Shown one piece after another: positions 9,480 through 19,771 of a DNA stretch of 64,000 nt (position 1 is the stretch's first letter; every line of letters starts with the position of its first letter). The notes beneath the pieces are model-generated. The model was not told the origin of the DNA. It ran no database searches and saw only the letters and a list, made by a program, of their open reading frames with translations. The stretch comes from Corallococcus sp. AS-1-6 (GTDB taxonomy: Bacteria > Myxococcota > Myxococcia > Myxococcales > Myxococcaceae), in NCBI RefSeq assembly GCF_020037015.1, contig NZ_JAIQDE010000010.1, positions 124,001-188,000 of the forward strand, written 5' to 3'. Both the position numbers and the translations under genes were made by a program.

Positions 9480-10727
9480 TCAGCGCACCGGTTCGAAGAA
9501 GCGGTCCACCCGCAGGCCCGTGCCGCCGAACAGGTTGCCCAGCAGGCCGCCCCAACCGAGCGACAGCCAGACCACCATGGCCTTGCCCTTGATGTGGCCG
9601 TACGGCACGTAGGCGACCTCGGCGCCGCCCGGGCCGCCCAGGTTGTAGCGGCTGTCCGCGCTGTTGTCCCGGTTGTCGCCCATCACGAAGACGCTGTCCG
9701 CGGGCACCGTGTAGGGGCCCTCGTGCTCGCGGCCCGGCAGGCGCATGGGGTGCTGGAGCGACGAGTGCACCACGCCGCTCAGGTCCTCGCGGTAGAGCAC
9801 CTCTTCCTGGTCGAACCAGCGGCCCGTGGTGTCGTCCTGGTTGTGCACCACGAAGTCCGGCGACACCAGCGTGCGCGGCTGCGGCTCGCCGTTGATGCGC
9901 ACCACCCCGTCGACGATCTCCACCGTGTCGCCGGGGATGCCGATGACGCGCTTGATGAAGTCCTTGGACTCGTCCACCGGGTTGTTGAAGACGATGACGT
10001 CCCCGCGCTTCGGCTCCCGCACGATGCGGAACGGCACCACGTTCATGAACGGGATGCGCACCCCGTAGATGAACTTGTTCACGAAGACCTGGTCGCCAAT
10101 CTGCAGCGTGGGCAGCATGGAGCCGGAGGGGATGCGGTACGGCTCCACCAGCACCGTGCGGATGACCAGGGCGATGAGCAGCGCCTTGCCGAAGCCGCCC
10201 AGGAAGTCCCACACGGACTGCTTGCGGTACGCGCCCAGGTGCTCCTGGGTGAGCTTCTCCAGCGCCTGCGTCTCCGTGCGCAGCGCCTCCGCGTTGCCCG
10301 CCACCGAAGCCGCCTCCACGCGCAGGGCCTGCTCGGTGATGCGCTCCGCCACGGCCGGCTGCACCTTCGTCCCCAGGCGCGCGAGGATGCGCTCGTCCTC
10401 GGAGAGCAGCTCGCGCGCCTCGTGGCGCAGCGTGCGCAACCGCGACTCCTTCCGGGAGGCGTTGCGCCACACCAGCAGCCCCAGGAAGGCCAGCACCATC
10501 AGCAGGCCGAAGCCCTTCATCAGGGGCTGGGCCCAGGACGCGGTGCCGGGCGCCATCTCAATCAGCGTGACGTAGGGGATGAACGCCAGGCCCACGCCGC
10601 ACAGCGGGGCCCAGAGGCTGGTGAGCAGCTCGCGCCACATCAACTGGCGGCGGGCCTTGAGCTGCTCCGGGGTACGGCGCGCGGCCATGGCCGCTCCCAG
10701 CTTCATGGAAGGACTGGCCGTGCTCAT
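9480..10727 (-). CDS. lepB: Signal peptidase I with a long N-terminal extension
   Basis: Membrane serine protease that removes Sec signal peptides. The catalytic Ser is in IPSGSMLPTLQIGD; the Lys is in ESKDFIKRVIGIPGD; box E is GDNRDNSADSRYN. At 415 residues it is longer than usual. The first ~170 residues hold two hydrophobic segments (near PLCGVGLAFIPYVTL and GFGLLMVLAFLGLLVW) and a helical region before the membrane anchor at FGKALLIALVIRTVLV. It starts 5 bases after lepA, an arrangement found in many bacteria. Confidence 0.93.
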   Translation of the reverse strand: MSTASPSMKLGAAMAARRTPEQLKARRQLMWRELLTSLWAPLCGVGLAFIPYVTLIEMAPGTASWAQPLMKGFGLLMVLAFLGLLVWRNASRKESRLRTLRHEARELLSEDERILARLGTKVQPAVAERITEQALRVEAASVAGNAEALRTETQALEKLTQEHLGAYRKQSVWDFLGGFGKALLIALVIRTVLVEPYRIPSGSMLPTLQIGDQVFVNKFIYGVRIPFMNVVPFRIVREPKRGDVIVFNNPVDESKDFIKRVIGIPGDTVEIVDGVVRINGEPQPRTLVSPDFVVHNQDDTTGRWFDQEEVLYREDLSGVVHSSLQHPMRLPGREHEGPYTVPADSVFVMGDNRDNSADSRYNLGGPGGAEVAYVPYGHIKGKAMVVWLSLGWGGLLGNLFGGTGLRVDRFFEPVR

Positions 10728-10732
10728 GGGGC

Positions 10733-12544
10733 TTACTGCTCCGTCTTGAGGACCGCGAGGAACGCTTCCTGCGGAATCTCCACCGTGCCCACCTGCTTCA
10801 TGCGCTTCTTGCCCTCCTTCTGCTTCTCCAGGAGCTTGCGCTTGCGGCTGATGTCGCCGCCGTAGCACTTGGCAAGGACGTTCTTGCGCATGGCGGAGAT
10901 CGTCTCACGGGAGATGATCTTCGCGCCGATGGCGGCCTGGATGGCCACCTCGTACATCTGCTTGGGAATCACTTCCTTGAGCTTCTCGCAGACCTCGCGG
11001 CCGCGCAGGTACGCGCGCTCGCGGTGCACGATGACGCTGAGCGCGTCCACCGGCTCCCCGTTGATGAGGATGTCCAGCTTGGCCAGGTCCGACTCCTGGT
11101 AGGAGGACAGCTCGTAGTCCAGGCTCGCGTAGCCGCGCGACACGCTCTTCAGCCGGTCGAAGAAGTCGAACACCACTTCGGCCATGGGCATCTCGTACGT
11201 CACCTGCACGCGGGTGCCGCTGGAGCCCAGGTACTTCATGTCCTTCTGCACGCCGCGCCGGTCCTGGCACAGCTTCAGGATGGCGCCCAGGTGCTCGTTG
11301 GGCACGTGGATGTGGCAGGTGAGGATGGGCTCCTCGAACTTCTCGATGTTCTGCGTGGGCGGCAGCTTCGCCGGGTTGTCCACCAGCAACGTCTCACCCT
11401 TGCTGGTGGTGATGCGGTAGACCACCGACGGCGCCGTGGTGATGAGGTTGAGGTTGTACTCGCGCTCCAGGCGCTCCTGGACGATCTCCATGTGGAGCAG
11501 GCCCAGGTAGCCGCAGCGGAAGCCGAACCCCAGCGCCGTGGACGATTCCGGCTCGTAGGTGAAGGCGGAGTCGTTGAGCGTGAGCTTCGCCAGCGCGTCG
11601 CGCAGGTTCTCGTAGTCCGCGGAGTCCACCGGGAAGATGCCGGAGAACACCATCGGCTTGACTTCCTTGAAGCCCGGGAAGGCGGTCTCCGTGGGCCGCG
11701 CCTCCTCCGTCACGGTGTCGCCGACCTTCGCGTCCTGCAGCTCCTTCACGTTGGCGACGAGCACGCCCACCTCGCCCGCCATGAGCTGCTGCACGGGGCG
11801 CGAGAACGGGCTGAACACGCCCAGCTCCTGCACCTCGAAGACCTTGTTGTTGCTGAACATCTTGATCTTCTGCTTCAGCTTCAGCGTGCCTTCCAGCACG
11901 CGCACCAGTGTCACCACGCCCCGGTAGTTGTCGTACCAGGAGTCGAAGATGAGCGCCTTGAGCGGCGCGGCCGGCGAGCCCTGCGGCGGCGGCACGCGCT
12001 TCACCACCGACTCCAGGATGTCGTGGATGCCCAGGCCCTCCTTCGCGGAGGCGGGCACCGCGACGGACGCGTCGATGCCGATGACGTCTTCAATCTCCCC
12101 GCGCGTGCGGTCCACGTCCGCGCTGGGCAGGTCGATCTTGTTGATGACCGGGATGATCTCCAGGTTGTGGTCCAACGCCATGTAGACGTTGGCGAGCGTC
12201 TGCGCCTCCACGCCCTGCGTCGCGTCCACGACGAGCAGCGCGCCCTCGCACGCGGCGAGGCTGCGGCTCACCTCGTAGGCGAAGTCCACGTGTCCCGGCG
12301 TGTCGATGAGGTTGAGGACGTAGTTCTGGCCGTCCTTCGCGGTGTACGTCATCCGCACGGACTGGGCCTTGATGGTGATGCCCCGCTCTCGCTCGATGTC
12401 CATGTTGTCGAGGAACTGGGCCTGCGCCTCACGCTTGGTCAGCGTGCCTGTCTTCTCCAGGAGGCGGTCGGCCAGCGTCGACTTTCCATGGTCGATGTGG
12501 GCGATGATGCAGAAGTTGCGGATGTGCGCGTTTTCAGCCGGCAT
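10733..12544 (-). CDS. lepA: Elongation factor 4 (LepA), back-translocating ribosomal GTPase
   Basis: Translational GTPase of 603 residues. G1 is [16 protein letters not shown]3 is [16 protein letters not shown] and G4 is NKIDLPSAD. Domain II, the EF-G-like domains and the LepA-specific C-terminal domain ([20 protein letters not shown]) are all present. The ATG at 12544 ([11 protein letters not shown]) fits the family; the open frame upstream is not needed. First gene of a run with lepB. Confidence 0.96.
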   Translation of the reverse strand: MPAENAHIRNFCIIAHIDHGKSTLADRLLEKTGTLTKREAQAQFLDNMDIERERGITIKAQSVRMTYTAKDGQNYVLNLIDTPGHVDFAYEVSRSLAACEGALLVVDATQGVEAQTLANVYMALDHNLEIIPVINKIDLPSADVDRTRGEIEDVIGIDASVAVPASAKEGLGIHDILESVVKRVPPPQGSPAAPLKALIFDSWYDNYRGVVTLVRVLEGTLKLKQKIKMFSNNKVFEVQELGVFSPFSRPVQQLMAGEVGVLVANVKELQDAKVGDTVTEEARPTETAFPGFKEVKPMVFSGIFPVDSADYENLRDALAKLTLNDSAFTYEPESSTALGFGFRCGYLGLLHMEIVQERLEREYNLNLITTAPSVVYRITTSKGETLLVDNPAKLPPTQNIEKFEEPILTCHIHVPNEHLGAILKLCQDRRGVQKDMKYLGSSGTRVQVTYEMPMAEVVFDFFDRLKSVSRGYASLDYELSSYQESDLAKLDILINGEPVDALSVIVHRERAYLRGREVCEKLKEVIPKQMYEVAIQAAIGAKIISRETISAMRKNVLAKCYGGDISRKRKLLEKQKEGKKRMKQVGTVEIPQEAFLAVLKTEQ

Positions 12545-12658
12545 GGTCAGGGCGCTCGTCGGTCGCGAAGCGGGCGTAGGTAACACCGAACCGCCTGAAA
12601 ATCCACGACCGGCGCACTCCTGCCCGCCGGGCACTCCACCCGCCTGACGCCTCGTATT

Positions 12659-12682
12659 CCCCCCGGCATCCGGGCCGGGGGG
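12659..12682 (-). terminator. GC-rich hairpin after the epimerase gene
   Basis: Arms CCCCCCGGC and GCCGGGGGG form a perfect 9-bp stem with a 6-nt loop, between the epimerase stop and lepA on the same strand. There is no T-tract, so termination is plausible but not certain. Confidence 0.5.
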
Positions 12683-12707
12683 AGCACGCCGGCGCGATGG
12701 CCGGCCC

Positions 12708-13652
12708 TCAGCCCCGGGCGCGGACAGGCCCCGCGGCCTGCTCGCGGAAGAACTGGAGCGTGTGGCGCAGGCCCTCCGCCAGTTGCACGGACGGCTCCCA
12801 GCCCAGGACCTTCTTCGCGTGCGACGCGTCGATGCAGGAGCGAAGCTGCTCGCCCGGCTTGCCCGGCGCGTGCGCGGCCTTCAGCGAGCTGCCGCCGGCC
12901 TCCGCGATCAGCTCGTAGAGCCGGTTGATGTCCGTCTCCACGCCGGTGCCGATGTTCGCGGCGCCCACGTAGTCGCTCTGGAAGGCCAGGTAGTTGGCGC
13001 GGGCCACGTCCGGGCCGAAGACGAAGTCACGCGTCTGCTTGCCCTCGCCGAAGATGGTGCAGCCCTGCCCCGCGATGACGCGCTGGCTGAAGATGGCCAC
13101 CACGCCGGCCTCGCCGTGCGGGTTCTGCCGGGGGCCGTACACGTTGGCGTACCGCAGGGCGACGTACGGCAGGCCGTACTGCGCGCGGTAGTAGCCCAGG
13201 TACAGCTCGCCCGCCGCCTTGGAGACGCCGTAGGGCGACACCGGCCGCTGGGGGTGGTCCTCCCGGGCGGGGAAGGAGTCCTGCTCGCCGTAGATGGCGC
13301 CGCCGGTGGAGCTGAAGATGACCTTCTTCACGCCGGACTGGCGCGCGGCCTCCAGCAGGTTCGTCATGCCGCGGATGTTCACGTCCGCGTCGAAGCCGGG
13401 GTCCTCCACGCTGCGGCGCACGTCCATCTGGGCGGCCAGGTGGCAGAGCACCTGGGGCTTCTCCGCGCGGATGAGCTCCGCGGCCTCCGGACTCCGGATG
13501 TCGTGCACGGCCAGCCGCACGCGCGGATCCAGGTTCTCCCTCCTGCCGCTCGACAGGTTGTCCAGCGCGATGACCTCGTGGCCATTGCGCAGGAACTCAT
13601 CGCACACGTGCGAGCCGATGAAGCCCGCGCCGCCCGTTACCAGGACTTTCAC
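12708..13652 (-). CDS. NAD-dependent sugar-nucleotide epimerase (GalE-like SDR)
   Basis: Extended SDR of 314 residues. The NAD-binding motif is [16 protein letters not shown], the catalytic Tyr/Lys pair is in [13 protein letters not shown], and the substrate region has [15 protein letters not shown]. This pattern fits UDP-glucose/UDP-GlcNAc 4-epimerases, probably supplying precursors for surface polysaccharide. The GTG at 13652 is chosen because GGGGAGAA lies 4-5 bases upstream and the frame before it is not family-like. It lies downstream of a second SDR on the same strand. Confidence 0.88.
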   Translation of the reverse strand: MKVLVTGGAGFIGSHVCDEFLRNGHEVIALDNLSSGRRENLDPRVRLAVHDIRSPEAAELIRAEKPQVLCHLAAQMDVRRSVEDPGFDADVNIRGMTNLLEAARQSGVKKVIFSSTGGAIYGEQDSFPAREDHPQRPVSPYGVSKAAGELYLGYYRAQYGLPYVALRYANVYGPRQNPHGEAGVVAIFSQRVIAGQGCTIFGEGKQTRDFVFGPDVARANYLAFQSDYVGAANIGTGVETDINRLYELIAEAGGSSLKAAHAPGKPGEQLRSCIDASHAKKVLGWEPSVQLAEGLRHTLQFFREQAAGPVRARG

Positions 13653-13665
13653 GCCGTTCTCCCCA

Positions 13666-13691
13666 GGCCCGGCCGCCACGAAGGCCGGGCC
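13666..13691 (-). promoter_or_regulatory. Perfect 9-bp hairpin just upstream of the epimerase ribosome-binding site
   Basis: Arms GGCCCGGCC and GGCCGGGCC with an 8-nt loop. On the minus strand it ends one base before the GGGGAGAA ribosome-binding site of the epimerase. It could be a terminator of the upstream decarboxylase-like gene or an mRNA structure; there is no T-tract. Confidence 0.45.
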
Positions 13692-13723
13692 GTCTACCTC
13701 GCGTTCACTCGCGCGCGGCCAAC

Positions 13724-14692
<969 letters not shown>

Positions 14693-14707
14693 GTCACGCC
14701 TCGTTCG

Positions 14708-14749
14708 TCAGGAGAGTTCGTCGAAGGTCAGGACAGTTCGTCGAAGGTC
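14708..14749. repeat. 20-bp tandem duplication covering the end of the ribbon-helix-helix gene
   Basis: Read on the minus strand, CCTTCGACGAACTGTCCTGA is followed at once by CCTTCGACGAACTCTCCTGA, with one mismatch. The first copy encodes the last residues and stop codon of the gene; the second lies just downstream and repeats the stop. Confidence 0.85.
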
Positions 14750-14910
14750 GCCTGGCCCGGCAGTTGCGCCTTGTACTTCTCCAGGACCAAATCGATGCCC
14801 TGCCGGATGTACTCGGCCACGGGCACCTTGGTCTTCTGGTTCAGCGCCTTGAGCAGTTCGTTCTGCTCCGGAGTGATGTAGATGGTGGTGCTGACTTTCT
14901 TTCGGGCCAT
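14728..14910 (-). CDS. Ribbon-helix-helix DNA-binding protein, possibly CdbA-like
   Basis: A protein of 60 residues with a MetJ/Arc/CopG fold: a strand at KVSTTIYITPEQ, then helices with NELLKALNQKT and PVAEYIRQGIDLVLEKY. Such proteins bind DNA as dimers through the strand. Myxococcus xanthus has a small RHH nucleoid protein, CdbA, that binds c-di-GMP; size and fold resemble it as I remember it, but I cannot align them, so the symbol is left blank. The ATG at 14910 (MARKKV) fits; the upstream extension does not. It ends in the first copy of a tandem duplication. Confidence 0.8.
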   Translation of the reverse strand: MARKKVSTTIYITPEQNELLKALNQKTKVPVAEYIRQGIDLVLEKYKAQLPGQATFDELS

Positions 14911-15003
14911 GGCGATACGTGAAAATATATGGAATGACGTGGCCTGCGAAAGCACGGAAGTGAAGCGGCGCGAACATGGCGCCCCACCGGACCGGGAGGC
15001 ACC

Positions 15004-15603
15004 TTGTCATCCACCAACCGCTTGATTTTCCTGGGATTCCTGGCGACGGGCGCGCTCACCGGCTGCGCCTCCCAGAAGGCCGCGGAGACCCCTGACGCAA
15101 TGCGCAAGCGCCCCGAGGCGGAGGCCGTCCGGGGTAAGCAGGGGCCGGGGGAGACGGTCACGGAGCTGGACGCCAACGGCGACGGCCGGACGGACGTCTG
15201 GGAGTACCGGCTCAAGGACGTGCTGGTGCGCAAGGAGCTGGACCTGAACTGGGACGGCAGCGTGGACGTCACCCAGTACCTGGATCCGCAGGGCGCGAAG
15301 GTCCGCGAGGTGATGGACCTGGACTACGACGGCAAGGTGGACGCCACGTACCACTACGCCGAGGGCAAGCGCACGAAGGGCGAGCGCGACCTGAACGGCG
15401 ACGGCAGGGCGGACTCGTGGCTGTACTACGAGAACGACACGCTCGTGCGGAAGGAGCGCGACGCCAACCACGACGGCCGGGTGGACTACTGGGAGTACTG
15501 GGAGAACGGCCAGGTGGACCGCATTGGCGAGGACCTGGACGGCGACGGCACCGTGGACCAGTGGACCCGCAATCCGAACCCGGCGGCGAAGTCCAAGGAG
15601 TGA
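15004..15603 (+). CDS. Lipoprotein with calcium-binding-like DxNxDGxxD repeats
   Basis: A protein of 199 residues. It starts at TTG, with GGGAGG 4 bases upstream; residues 1-19 are a lipoprotein signal ending LTGC, so the mature protein is anchored by a lipid-modified Cys. From residue ~55 it consists of about six ~22-residue repeats of the type DxNxDGxxDxWxY, for example DANGDGRTDVWEY and DLNGDGRADSWLYYE. These loops resemble calcium-binding EF-hand/dockerin loops. The repeats fill the mature protein; there is no other domain. Calcium binding is inferred. Confidence 0.8.
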   Translation: MSSTNRLIFLGFLATGALTGCASQKAAETPDAMRKRPEAEAVRGKQGPGETVTELDANGDGRTDVWEYRLKDVLVRKELDLNWDGSVDVTQYLDPQGAKVREVMDLDYDGKVDATYHYAEGKRTKGERDLNGDGRADSWLYYENDTLVRKERDANHDGRVDYWEYWENGQVDRIGEDLDGDGTVDQWTRNPNPAAKSKE

Positions 15604-15660
15604 CGGCGGGACCCGGCCGGCGCACCGTGGAGGCGCGCCAGCGGGCCGTGCGGCCTGGGA

Positions 15661-16023
15661 CTACGGGGCGCTGGTGCCCGTGCGCCCGTAGGAGTCCTCC
15701 AGGCGCACCACGTCGTTCAGCTCGGGGGTGCTGACCTCGAGGATGTCGCAGTCCGTGATGGCGACCATGCGGTGCTTCGTCAGCGGCTTGATGTGGTAGC
15801 TCTCACCGGGGTTCATCTCCTTCTCGATGAGGCCCTGGCCCTCGTCCACGACGAAGAGGAGCTTGCCGCTCTGGACGTGGATGGTCTCGTCCTTCACGTT
15901 GTGGAACTGGAGGCTCAGCTTGTGGCCGGCCTTCACGTGCAGGAGCTTGCCCACGTAGCGCTCCGTGTGGGCCCAGATGAGCTCATGCCCCCAGGGCTTC
16001 TCCACCCGCTTCGTCGTCGTCAT
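15661..16023 (-). CDS. Cupin protein, type II phosphomannose isomerase-like
   Basis: A 120-residue single cupin. KRVEKPWGHELIW and KLLHVKAGHKLSLQFH with a later Glu (DETIHVQSGK) and HRMVA give the metal-binding cupin pattern seen in the C-terminal domain of mannose-6-phosphate isomerase/guanylyltransferases and in small stand-alone relatives. It may act on a sugar phosphate, which would suit the nearby nucleotide-sugar genes, but small cupins vary widely. It lies 29 bases downstream of the SPOR gene on the same strand. Confidence 0.75.
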   Translation of the reverse strand: MTTTKRVEKPWGHELIWAHTERYVGKLLHVKAGHKLSLQFHNVKDETIHVQSGKLLFVVDEGQGLIEKEMNPGESYHIKPLTKHRMVAITDCDILEVSTPELNDVVRLEDSYGRTGTSAP

Positions 16024-16052
16024 TTGCTTCGTCTCTTCCTTGCCCAGCAGCG

Positions 16053-16979
16053 CTAGTTCGTGCCGGCCACGTACGCGTCGAGCTGGGTCTCGCGCTTGAA
16101 GTCCGTCAGGTACCGGCCCGCGGCTTCCTTGCTGGCGAAGCTGCCCATCCGGACGCGGTACCAGGTGCCCTTTCCAGGCACCTCCGCCGCCAGGATATAG
16201 GGGGCATAGCCCTTGTCGCGCAACCGCGCGGCGAAACGGTCGGCGTCCTGGCGGCTCTGGAAGGCGGAGAGCTGAAGCGTGAACGCCCCACCCTTCACGG
16301 CCTCCGACGGACGCGGCGGCTCCGCGGGCAGCGCCTGGGCCCGGGCAATGGCCTCCTTCATGCCCCCGTCACGCGCGGCGGTGCGGGTGGCGACCGGCGT
16401 CTCCTCCACCTTTCCCTTCACCGCCTCCACCTTGGGCTCCGGCTTCACCGGCTCCGGCTTCGCGGCGGCGACCTTGGGGGCCTCCACGGGCTTCGGCTCC
16501 GGCTTCGCGAGCGGCTTCCCGTTGGCGATGGCGTCCTCCTCGGCGGCGTCCATCGCGGGCAGCTCGCCCGTGTCGGGGTCCGGCGTGGGGGCCAGGGCGG
16601 GCTTCGTGGCGGCGGCCTTGGGGGCCTCCGCGGGCTTCGGCTCCGGCTTCGCGGCGACGGCCTTGGGGGCCTCCGGCTTCGCGGCGGGCTTGGGCAGCGG
16701 CGGCAGGGGCTCCGAGCCCGTCTTGCGGGTGAGCTCGTCCGGGAAGGTGAGCGGCGGATCCTGGCGCGCCTCGTTGAGGACCTGCGCGTTGGCGTCCAGC
16801 GCGGAGAGCAGGTCCGGCGCGGCGGCGGTCTGCGAGTCGCCCGCGAGCTTCTTGCCCACCACCACGCCCAGCACGAACACGGCGCCCATCACGACGATGC
16901 CGGCGATCAACAGGCTGACGATCTGCCGGTTGTCCAGCGAGACGTCGAACTTCTCCTTCATCCGGTGGGCGTCACGCAT
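16053..16979 (-). CDS. SPOR-domain inner-membrane protein
   Basis: A protein of 308 residues. A short cytoplasmic start is followed by a membrane helix (IVSLLIAGIVVMGAVFVLGV), a long Pro/Ala/Lys/Glu linker rich in KPEPKP and EAPKAA repeats, and a C-terminal SPOR domain (FTLQLSAFQSRQDADRFAA, GTWYRVRMGSFASKEAA). SPOR domains bind denuded septal peptidoglycan, so a role at the division site is likely. An ATG six residues further in (16961) is an alternative start. Confidence 0.88.
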   Translation of the reverse strand: MRDAHRMKEKFDVSLDNRQIVSLLIAGIVVMGAVFVLGVVVGKKLAGDSQTAAAPDLLSALDANAQVLNEARQDPPLTFPDELTRKTGSEPLPPLPKPAAKPEAPKAVAAKPEPKPAEAPKAAATKPALAPTPDPDTGELPAMDAAEEDAIANGKPLAKPEPKPVEAPKVAAAKPEPVKPEPKVEAVKGKVEETPVATRTAARDGGMKEAIARAQALPAEPPRPSEAVKGGAFTLQLSAFQSRQDADRFAARLRDKGYAPYILAAEVPGKGTWYRVRMGSFASKEAAGRYLTDFKRETQLDAYVAGTN

Positions 16980-17143
16980 GGCGGGGCAGACCTCGATCGC
17001 GCGCTCACGGCCCGTGTAACGGCCTGTAGCGACAGCGTGCGCGCAAGCTACGCCCCACCCCCAGGCGGGTCAAATTCGCGGAGGCACTGGAAGCAGCGGC
17101 GCGCGCGAGGCCGGAAGTCCGGCGCGGGACACGCCAGGTCGGA

Positions 17144-18190
17144 TCAGACGATCCACCCGCCGCCGAGCACGCGATCCCTGTCGTAGACGACCGCGGCCTG
17201 GCCCGGCGTGACGGCGCGCGCGGGCTCGTCGAGCTTCACGGACACCAGCCCGTGCTGCGAGATGTGGATCCGCCCCGGCGCGCCCGCGTGGCGGTGGCGG
17301 ATGCGGACCTCCACGGACTGCTCCGGAGGAGGCGGCCCGTCCACCCAGTGCGGCTGGAGCAGGCCGAACTGCGCGCGGCCGGTGCCCTCCGCAGGGCCCA
17401 CGACGACGCGGTTCGTCTCCGGCTCCAGGCGCTGCACGTAGCGCACCTCGCCCCCGCCCAGGTTGAGCCCCTTGCGCTGCCCCACGGTGAAGCGGTGGAT
17501 GCCGTTGTGCGTGCCCAGCACCTTGCCGTCCGGGTCCACGACCTCACCGGACGGCTGGGGGCCGGCGACCTTCTCCACGAACCCGGCGTAGTCACCGTCG
17601 GGCACGAAGCAGATCTCCATGCTCTCCGGCTTGTGGGTGGTGGGCAGGTGGTGGCGCTCGGCGACGGCGCGCACCTCCGCCTTGGTGAGGTGGCCCACGG
17701 GGAAGAGGACGTCCTTCAGCTCCTCCTGGCCCAGGGTGAAGAGGAAGTAGCTCTGGTCCTTGGCGGCGTCCACGGCGCGGCGCAGGTGGAAGCGGCCGTC
17801 CACCTCCTCCACCTGGGCGTAGTGGCCGGTGGCGAGCCGGGCGCCCAGGGCGCGCGCGCGCTTGAGGAGGAAGTTGAACTTCACGTCGCGGTTGCAGCTC
17901 ACGCACGGGATGGGCGTCTTGCCGCCCAGGTACGACTGGACGAACGGGTTGACGACCCGGTCCTGGAAGATCTCCTCGGCGTTGGCCACGTAGAACGGGA
18001 TGCCCAGCGTCTGGGCCACCGCGCGGGCATCGTCGATGTCGTCCGGGCTGCAGCAACTGCCGCACTTCGCGGCGCCCTCGTAGGACCAGACGCGCAGGGT
18101 GATGCCGATGACCTCGTGGCCCTGCTCCTTGAGCAGGGCGGCGGCGGCCGAGGAATCCACCCCACCGCTCATGGCAACGACGACTCGCAT
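17144..18190 (-). CDS. mnmA: tRNA-specific 2-thiouridylase
   Basis: Adds sulfur to U34 of Lys, Glu and Gln tRNAs, taking ATP and a persulfide. It has 348 residues. The PP-loop is AMSGGVDSSAAAALL; catalytic cysteines lie in PCVSCNRDVKF and MEICFVPDGDYAGF. An extra cysteine cluster CGSCCSPDDIDD follows residue 40, as in other deltaproteobacterial forms. The C-terminal beta-barrel is complete. A gap of 96 bases separates it from the upstream nucleotidyltransferase. Confidence 0.94.
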   Translation of the reverse strand: MRVVVAMSGGVDSSAAAALLKEQGHEVIGITLRVWSYEGAAKCGSCCSPDDIDDARAVAQTLGIPFYVANAEEIFQDRVVNPFVQSYLGGKTPIPCVSCNRDVKFNFLLKRARALGARLATGHYAQVEEVDGRFHLRRAVDAAKDQSYFLFTLGQEELKDVLFPVGHLTKAEVRAVAERHHLPTTHKPESMEICFVPDGDYAGFVEKVAGPQPSGEVVDPDGKVLGTHNGIHRFTVGQRKGLNLGGGEVRYVQRLEPETNRVVVGPAEGTGRAQFGLLQPHWVDGPPPPEQSVEVRIRHRHAGAPGRIHISQHGLVSVKLDEPARAVTPGQAAVVYDRDRVLGGGWIV

Positions 18191-18286
18191 GGGGCTCCTT
18201 CCTACACGCCCCCGGGCCGGGACGCACGGCCGGATGGTGCTTGAGGCCCCCTTCCCTGCCCTCCGGCCGGGAGGAGGCCCCCTTCG

Positions 18287-19552
18287 TCAGGAGTCGCGCG
18301 CCGCCCAGGCCGTGAGCCGGGCGCGCAGCGCGTCCGCGGTGTTGAGCGAGGGGTCGTCCAGCACGGTCTCCAGCAGGTACCGGGTCGCCTCGCCCACCTT
18401 CGGCGAGGGGCCGACGCCCAGCGTCTTCATGATGTCGCCCCCGGTGAGCGCCAGCTCCTTCGCGGACAGCGGGGGCTTCGCGGCGGCCAGCGCCTCCAGC
18501 CTCGCGGCCAGCGCCTCCACCGCGGACAGCCGATCCGGGGCGCGGACCTGGACGCGGGCCTTCGCCACGGCGAGGAGCGCGGGCAGGTTCGCGAGGCCCA
18601 CGCGGGCGAGCAGCCGGCGCAGCGCGGGGTCCGCGTCGTCCACGCGCGTCTCCAGCTTCGCGTGCTCGACGAGCAGGCCGATGAGGTCGGCGGACTTGTT
18701 GGGGAACTTCAACCGCAGACACAGCTCACGGGCCTGCGTCGCGGTGTCGATGTCCGCCAGCAGCGTGGCCATGCGCAGGTCCGCGTCCAGCGGCGCGGCC
18801 TGCACGGCGGCGCGGGCCAGCCGGGTGGTCTCCGGGTCCGCGTGGGCCACCTCCGGGAGGAAGATCGCCATCAGCCCCGTGTCCGCCAGCAGGTGCAGCC
18901 CCATCTCCGCGCGGGGAGACACGAGCAGCTTGAGCAGCTCCTCGCGCACGCGCTCCAGCGCGACCTTGCGGAACACGGCCAGGGTCGCGGGGATGGCGTC
19001 GCGGGTGTCCGGGTCCAGCGTGAAGCCCAGCACGGCGGCGAAGCGCACGGCGCGCAGGGGGCGCAGGCCGTCCTCGGAGAAGCGCTCCAGCGCGGAGCCC
19101 ACGCAGCGGATCAGCTTCGCGGGCAGGTCCACCTGGCCGCCGAACGGATCCACCAGCTCGCGGTCCAGCGGGTTGTACGCCATGGCGTTGATGGTGAAGT
19201 CGCGCCGCGACAGGTCCTTCACGATGTCCCGCTCGAAGGACACGGAGCTGGGGCGCCGGCCGTCCAGGTAGTCGCCTTCCGAACGGAACGTCGTCACCTC
19301 CACGTGGTTGCCGCCTGTGACGACGGTGACGGTGCCGTGCTGGATGCCGGTGGGGATGACCTTGCGGAAGGCGCGCTGGACCTCTTCCGGCAGCGCGCTG
19401 GTGGCGACGTCGAAGTCCTTCGGGTGGACCTTGCGGACCATGTCCCGCACGCAGCCGCCCACCAGGTAGGTGGGGTGGCCCAGCTCGCGCAGGCGGGTGA
19501 TGACTTCGAGCACGGGCTTCGGAATGTCGGCGTCGTGGAGGTTGGCGATCAT
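18287..19552 (-). CDS. CCA tRNA nucleotidyltransferase / poly(A) polymerase family
   Basis: A protein of 421 residues of the class II nucleotidyltransferase superfamily. The head has YLVGGCVRDMV and the metal-binding DFDVATSALPEE; RRDFTINAMAYNP and the RNA-binding region follow. Either CCA addition to tRNA 3' ends or poly(A) addition is possible; sequence alone does not separate these. The start at 19552 (MIANLHDADIPKPV) is used because upstream codons are Pro/Arg-rich and not family-like. Next to mnmA, both serve tRNA maturation. Confidence 0.88.
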   Translation of the reverse strand: MIANLHDADIPKPVLEVITRLRELGHPTYLVGGCVRDMVRKVHPKDFDVATSALPEEVQRAFRKVIPTGIQHGTVTVVTGGNHVEVTTFRSEGDYLDGRRPSSVSFERDIVKDLSRRDFTINAMAYNPLDRELVDPFGGQVDLPAKLIRCVGSALERFSEDGLRPLRAVRFAAVLGFTLDPDTRDAIPATLAVFRKVALERVREELLKLLVSPRAEMGLHLLADTGLMAIFLPEVAHADPETTRLARAAVQAAPLDADLRMATLLADIDTATQARELCLRLKFPNKSADLIGLLVEHAKLETRVDDADPALRRLLARVGLANLPALLAVAKARVQVRAPDRLSAVEALAARLEALAAAKPPLSAKELALTGGDIMKTLGVGPSPKVGEATRYLLETVLDDPSLNTADALRARLTAWAARDS

Positions 19553-19649
19553 GTCCGCGGGGGTGGGAGGAGGCGGGCGCGTACGTTGCCGTCTTCCGGC
19601 GGGCCCCGCCACTGCGATGGCCCCCGCGACGGCCGGCATACGACAAATG

Positions 19650-19659
19650 ACGTATACGT
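19650..19659. promoter_or_regulatory. Perfect palindrome between divergent genes, flanked by direct repeats
   Basis: ACGTATACGT is a perfect 10-bp palindrome with CAAATG on both sides in direct orientation. It lies between the minus-strand nucleotidyltransferase gene and the plus-strand small gene. A DNA-binding protein site is possible; no regulator is identified. Confidence 0.35.
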
Positions 19660-19771
19660 GGGCAAATGAAAGTCTTCAGGAAACTCCAGCCCACATGGCC
19701 CGACAATCATTTCAAACGCATCACCTACCGCGGGCGGGGGCCACGGCCCCCTGCCCCGAGCGAGAAAAGCC

